From assembly GCA_015059095.1 (NCBI GenBank), contig SVBA01000002.1, positions 62,001 through 126,000 of the forward strand: a stretch of DNA of 64,000 bases, written 5' to 3'. The position numbers were made by a program, and so were the translations under genes. Below, piece by piece: positions 60,383-64,000 of this stretch (position 1 is its first letter; the number at the start of each line of letters is the position of its first letter). A model generated the notes under the pieces. The model saw only the letters and a program-made list of their open reading frames with translations, was not told the DNA's origin and ran no database searches. This stretch comes from Erysipelotrichaceae bacterium. GTDB lineage: Bacteria; Bacillota_I; Bacilli_A; RFN20; CAG-449.

Positions 60383-61291
60383 ATGATAGACCTCAATAAT
60401 ATTGTTGAGCTTAATAATGTAAAGTCTATTGAATCATTAAATAAAGGATGGTCAAGAGATAAAAAATACATTATTACTACTGATAAAGATAAATATTTAT
60501 TAAGAATATCAGATATATCTTTATATGAAAAAAAGAAAAAGCAATTTGAATTATTAAAAAGATTAGAAGAATTAGATATCAATTGTTCTAGACCTATTGG
60601 ATTTGGTAAATATGATGAACATTCTATTTACATGGTTTTATCTTATTTAGAAGGTGAAGATGCAGAAAAAGTAATTCCTACTTTACTAGATAAAGAAGCT
60701 TATAAGTTAGGAATAGAAGCTGGAAAAGTATTACAAAAACTTCATTGTATTCCTGTTCCAGAAGTTGATTATACTTGGAAAAAGAAGTATGAAGAAAAGA
60801 TTCCTCGAAAAATTAAAGCATTAAAAGAATGTGAATATAAATTACCTTTAGAAGAATTTTTAATTGATTATTTTATTTCTAAATCTTATTTAATGGATAA
60901 TAGACCATTATTATTTTCTCATGCTGATTTCCATGCAGGAAATATGATTGTTAATAATGGAAAGATTGGTATCATTGATTTTGATAAAAACACTATTTCT
61001 GATCCATATGATGAATTTAAACCATTTTGTTGGAATGTATTTGTGAGTGAATATTTTGAAACAGGATTAATTAATGGATATTTTAATAACCATGTTCCAG
61101 AAGATTTCTTTAAAATATTAAAGTATTACTCAGTTGAATCGTTAATATCTCAATTACCTTGGTCAGTTCAATTTGGTGATGAAGACATTAAAATAGCATA
61201 TAAAGTATACGATGCAATGTTAAAATGGTGGAACAATTTTAATTTAGATGTTCCTACTTGGTATAAAGGAATATTAGAAGAAAATGATTAA
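60383..61291 (+). CDS. Aminoglycoside/choline phosphotransferase-like kinase
   Basis: The 302-residue protein shows the kinase catalytic loop SHADFHAGNMIV and the metal-binding GIIDFDK near residues 200-220, typical of the APH family (PF01636). Members phosphorylate aminoglycosides, choline, homoserine, sugars or other small molecules; the substrate is unknown, and resistance should not be assumed. The start may be this ATG, preceded by GGGTGAAAG, or the GTG at 60374, preceded by AGGAGAG. It overlaps the next gene by 8 bases. Confidence 0.82.
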   Translation: MIDLNNIVELNNVKSIESLNKGWSRDKKYIITTDKDKYLLRISDISLYEKKKKQFELLKRLEELDINCSRPIGFGKYDEHSIYMVLSYLEGEDAEKVIPTLLDKEAYKLGIEAGKVLQKLHCIPVPEVDYTWKKKYEEKIPRKIKALKECEYKLPLEEFLIDYFISKSYLMDNRPLLFSHADFHAGNMIVNNGKIGIIDFDKNTISDPYDEFKPFCWNVFVSEYFETGLINGYFNNHVPEDFFKILKYYSVESLISQLPWSVQFGDEDIKIAYKVYDAMLKWWNNFNLDVPTWYKGILEEND

Positions 61292-62165
61292 AAAAGAGTT
61301 AAATAGATTTGAGTATATATTTCTTTCACAAATGAATAAAGTTGACTATGTGGAAATATTTAAAGGAGAATATCAAAAACTAAAGGTTGGAGATAAAGTC
61401 CTATGTTATTATGAAAATGAAGAAATAGAAGCTTATGTTAGTAAATTACATTACTTACTTCCTTTAAAAGATATTATTGAAGGAGTTGTTTTTGATGAAG
61501 AAAAATATGGAAAATTGTTTATCTATTTAACTAAAGAGAAAAAAGAAATAGACCAAAATTATTATATTAGTGAATATTTTGAATATAAGAAACTATTAGA
61601 AGAATCAAAAAGAGCAAATTTTAATATTTTATCTAAAAAGATGCCTGAAGATATTTCTAAAACTAAAATAGGATTACCATGCAAAATTATTAATCCTTTA
61701 TTAATGGATAATGTTCTTTCTAGTTTATTTAATTTACCTAAAAGGATATTGCATAATTTAATGAAACAAGCATTAGTTATTGATACTTTAGATGATGAAT
61801 TTATTTCTAGAAAAGCTTCTTCTAATGAAGGATCGATCTATCTTACTGGATTAGAAGCAATAGAGTATTTATATAAAAAATTAAATATCAATCATCCTAT
61901 TTTAAAAGAAGAAGATATTTTTATAGATGAAATTTATATTTATCCTCAATATTGGGAAAGAATGTTTGTTGAAGATAATGAAAAAAACGGGATATCTTTT
62001 GCTTATAGATCATTAGTTAATAGATGTAAATTTATTACTATGTTAAGAAATAATGAAGATGCTCCTATGCTAGTTATAGAAAATGAAAAAAGAATGATGT
62101 ATGAAAAATATGTTTATCTACTTGAAAGATTTATTAATGATGGATTATTAATTAAGAGGTGGTAA
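61284..62165 (+). CDS. Unknown cytoplasmic protein coupled to the APH-like kinase
   Basis: This 293-residue acidic protein has no signal peptide and no recognised domain. The first 80 residues look like a small beta-barrel (YQKLKVGDKVLCYYENEEIEAYV), and the rest is mainly helical. Its 8-base overlap with the kinase gene and 3-base gap to the next gene suggest one operon. Confidence 0.6.
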   Translation: MIKKELNRFEYIFLSQMNKVDYVEIFKGEYQKLKVGDKVLCYYENEEIEAYVSKLHYLLPLKDIIEGVVFDEEKYGKLFIYLTKEKKEIDQNYYISEYFEYKKLLEESKRANFNILSKKMPEDISKTKIGLPCKIINPLLMDNVLSSLFNLPKRILHNLMKQALVIDTLDDEFISRKASSNEGSIYLTGLEAIEYLYKKLNINHPILKEEDIFIDEIYIYPQYWERMFVEDNEKNGISFAYRSLVNRCKFITMLRNNEDAPMLVIENEKRMMYEKYVYLLERFINDGLLIKRW

Positions 62166-62168
62166 AAA

Positions 62169-62735
62169 ATGTTAGATAAGAAAAAAGAATATATAAAAAA
62201 ATTAAAAGAGCAATATCAAGTAATTTTAGATGATGAAGGTAGATCTTTAATTAATATTAATATTGATAAAGAAGAAGATATTCTATCTTCTTTTAATACA
62301 GATAAACCAATAATTTCTTCTTCCTTAGCAGAATTTATTAATAATCAACTTCGCCCAATGGTTATTAAAAATGGGATACATATTAATTTTAATTGTAGTG
62401 AAGTTGTTAAAACTGAAGAAGATAAATATAAAGAGGCAATAAGAAATTATTATAATCATGACTTAATAGATAAAAATAGAGAAATATCTAGAAATAAAAT
62501 TATTTCTATTGTTATGGGAATAGTTGGTACAATTATTTTAACGTTATCTATTGTATTTAGTTTCTTTGAAAATTTAGTTATTTTTGCTTCTATTATCGAT
62601 ATTATTGCCTGGGTATTTCTTTGGGAGGCGGTTGATCTATATGTTCTTCAAAGACCGAAAATTGAAATGGAAGAATTAAGAGATTATGAGATGGCTAATG
62701 CTTTAATTACATTTAACGAAAATAAAGTGGAGTAA
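62169..62735 (+). CDS. Membrane protein with a soluble N-terminal domain, unknown
   Basis: The first 110 residues are soluble and charged. Two adjacent membrane helices follow (about residues 114-136 and 138-156), then a short acidic tail. The family is not recognised. GAGGTGG precedes the ATG, and the stop lies inside a terminator, so it ends the APH-led operon. Confidence 0.62.
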   Translation: MLDKKKEYIKKLKEQYQVILDDEGRSLININIDKEEDILSSFNTDKPIISSSLAEFINNQLRPMVIKNGIHINFNCSEVVKTEEDKYKEAIRNYYNHDLIDKNREISRNKIISIVMGIVGTIILTLSIVFSFFENLVIFASIIDIIAWVFLWEAVDLYVLQRPKIEMEELRDYEMANALITFNENKVE

Positions 62736-62745
62736 TCCACTTTTA
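62724..62745 (+). terminator. Rho-independent terminator of the APH-led operon
   Basis: AAAGTGG and CCACTTT form a 7-bp stem around AGTAAT, followed by TATTTTG. The hairpin includes the stop codon of the membrane protein gene. Confidence 0.8.
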
Positions 62746-62810
62746 TTTTGGGTTAAAACATATTCATTTTAATTAATAAAGAATATTAATAAATTGATGG
62801 AGGAATGAAT

Positions 62811-63194
62811 ATGGCGACAATATTAAATACAGGTCAAGTATTTGAAAATGCAACTGCAACTACACCCCTTCAAACTGCAGATGTAAACTTTACTATCTTT
62901 AATGTCGAGAATTTAAGTATGACTAAAACAGTTGATAGACCAGGAGAAATATATTTTACTGGTCAACAAATAGTATTTACTATTACCATTGATAATAATG
63001 GTGATGAAGCATTAACTGGATTAAGATTCACTGATACTATAGATCCTAGTGTTAACCCAGTTTCAGGAACTGATTTTACGATAACTACCACTTCAGGAAC
63101 TGTAACTAGTGCGAGTAGAGACATTATAGTAGATGGTATTAGTGTTCCAGTTGGAGGAAGTGTAACTATTACAATTACTGGTGTAATAGCATAG
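62811..63194 (+). CDS. DUF11-like repeat protein, one domain
   Basis: The 127-residue protein is almost entirely one DUF11-type beta domain: VDRPGEIYFTGQQIVFTITI, then NNGDEALTGLRFTDTIDP, then VGGSVTITITG. DUF11 domains normally occur in long surface proteins with a signal and anchor. Neither is present here, so it may be a structural protein exported by another route or an assembled-layer component. GGAGG lies 7 bases before the ATG. It is coupled to the next gene. Confidence 0.75.
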   Translation: MATILNTGQVFENATATTPLQTADVNFTIFNVENLSMTKTVDRPGEIYFTGQQIVFTITIDNNGDEALTGLRFTDTIDPSVNPVSGTDFTITTTSGTVTSASRDIIVDGISVPVGGSVTITITGVIA

Positions 63195-63195
63195 T

Positions 63196-63576
63196 ATGAT
63201 TTATAAACAAAATACGGGAGTTTTAAGCATAAATCAAAGCATATTAAAAGAAGCAAATGTAATGTTTTCAATTGATGGAACAAATGTAGACAATAGTATT
63301 TATTATCATCTTAATAGATGTAGTGGATATTACTTATTAGGTATAGATATTGAAGGCATAAATACTATAAAAATAACTCCTTCGACTTCTTGCTTTAGTA
63401 TAGAAGCTAATGTTAATCAAGAAGATGTTTATAAAGAAGATGGTGGTGTAGTAGTTAATCTAAATCAAATGCGAAGTAATGAATTATGTATCAAAATAAA
63501 GATAAATAAAAATGAATCATTACTTATCTCTTATCAAGGGAATAGAACTGGTAAAAAAGTAATAACATTGAAGTAA
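63196..63576 (+). CDS. Small beta-rich protein, unknown
   Basis: This 126-residue protein starts 1 base after the DUF11-like gene and has no signal peptide or membrane segment. Alternating hydrophobic residues suggest a beta-sandwich. Tight spacing suggests that it works with the DUF11-like protein. No ribosome-binding site is visible, which fits translational coupling. Confidence 0.62.
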   Translation: MIYKQNTGVLSINQSILKEANVMFSIDGTNVDNSIYYHLNRCSGYYLLGIDIEGINTIKITPSTSCFSIEANVNQEDVYKEDGGVVVNLNQMRSNELCIKIKINKNESLLISYQGNRTGKKVITLK

Positions 63577-63577
63577 A

Positions 63578-63608
63578 AAAAGGAACTTCACAATTCGAAG
63601 TTCCTTTT
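63578..63608. terminator. Bidirectional terminator between convergent genes
   Basis: AAAAGGAACTTC and GAAGTTCCTTTT form a 12-bp perfect stem around ACAATTC, with A and T tracts on the two sides. It can end both the small beta-rich gene and pckA. Confidence 0.92.
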
Positions 63609-63618
63609 ACATATAAAC

Positions 63619-64000
63619 TTACTCAGCTTTTGGACCAGCTTTAACTACTTCTTCACTCATGTGAGTATATTTTTTGAAGTTTTCAACAAAACGTTTTGCT
63701 AAAGCTTTTGCTGTTAATTTATATTCTTCTTTGTCTTCCCAAGTGTTAACTGGAATTAAGATTTCAGAAGGTACATTTGGACATGATGTTGGAATTGATA
63801 CACCAAAGATTTCATCTTTAACATATTCAACATTATTTAATGTTCCATTTAATGCTGCTGATACCATTGCTCTAGTGTATTTTAATTTCATACGTGATCC
63901 TTTACCATAAGCGCCACCTGCCCAACCAGTGTTGACTAAGTAAACATTAGCACCTGTTTTTGCAACTTTTTCTGATAACATCTTTGCATAAATTGATGGA
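63619..64000 (-). CDS. pckA: Phosphoenolpyruvate carboxykinase (ATP), C-terminal part (partial)
   Basis: The minus-strand frame runs off the right edge of the window. It reads [20 protein letters not shown], then [20 protein letters not shown] and [12 protein letters not shown], which matches the conserved C-terminal part of ATP-dependent PEP carboxykinase. The enzyme interconverts oxaloacetate and phosphoenolpyruvate with ADP/ATP. In gut anaerobes it often runs in the carboxylating direction during fermentation. The first M in the window is internal and is not the start. Confidence 0.92.
   Translation of the reverse strand, partial: PSIYAKMLSEKVAKTGANVYLVNTGWAGGAYGKGSRMKLKYTRAMVSAALNGTLNNVEYVKDEIFGVSIPTSCPNVPSEILIPVNTWEDKEEYKLTAKALAKRFVENFKKYTHMSEEVVKAGPKAE

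Noticed and set aside
60383-61291. Calling the APH-like gene an antibiotic resistance gene
   Set aside because: Only the general kinase motifs are visible; the family acts on many small molecules and nothing here indicates an aminoglycoside.

Overview
The window reads as chromosome from a low-GC Gram-positive bacterium, probably a gut-associated member of the Bacilli/Erysipelotrichia or the walled Mollicutes-like groups such as RF39. Supporting signs are the very AT-rich composition, strong AGGAGG ribosome-binding sites, the S10-spc-alpha ribosomal gene order followed elsewhere by ecfA1-ecfA2-ecfT-truA and rplM-rpsI, zinc-type S14 and adenylate kinase, a peptidoglycan amidase and many lipoproteins. 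The genetic code is standard: tryptophan is TGG, and TGA is a real but rare stop. TAG is the dominant stop in the ribosomal block. rpmD (L30) is missing between rpsE and rplO.

Layout. 1-14152: the end of rpsJ, then the S10, spc and alpha ribosomal genes with secY, adk, map, infA and rpoA, closed by a terminator. 14200-37300: an accessory island of secreted and surface functions. It opens with a promoter whose -35/-10 spacer contains a run of ten G, driving an AraC-type regulator and a lipoprotein esterase. It continues with two paralogous tyrosine-phosphatase-like lipoproteins, an EEP-family lipoprotein, two Cys-rich lipoproteins sharing an unrecognised domain (one is 1450 residues with a 1.53-kb internal duplication), a CBM-like membrane protein, a membrane-anchored circularly permuted GH3 enzyme, a GPH sugar symporter, a GH2 glycosidase, UDP-galactopyranose mutase and a glycosyltransferase. 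The set looks like a system for binding, cutting and importing glycans or other host or dietary polymers.

37300-47530: a small divergent ABC exporter, then housekeeping genes: dCMP deaminase, a small His-rich membrane protein, the ECF transporter module, truA, a PHP phosphatase, cardiolipin synthase, yebC and rplM-rpsI with a leader. The ancestral rplQ-ecfA-ecfT-truA-rplM-rpsI order is therefore split by the island and by a second smaller insertion.

47546-53910: accessory DNA. A MNT/HEPN toxin-antitoxin pair is bracketed by a perfect 45-bp repeat of the rpsI terminator. The antitoxin carries an extra ribbon-helix-helix-like domain, and the toxin is cut by an in-frame TGA just before its active site. 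A P-loop kinase follows, then a locus with a membrane-bound XRE regulator, a papain-like secreted protein, a PPC-domain protein, two lipoproteins and an amidase.

53956-64000: tRNA-Ile(GAT); a lipoprotein joining collagen-like repeats, an InlB-like repeat and a sugar-binding-protein domain; a radical SAM/SPASM protein; an IS607-type element (tnpA, tnpB and a likely omega RNA) whose TnpB lacks the usual RuvC-II glutamate; an APH-like kinase with two unknown proteins; two small surface-type proteins; and the 3' end of pckA on the minus strand.
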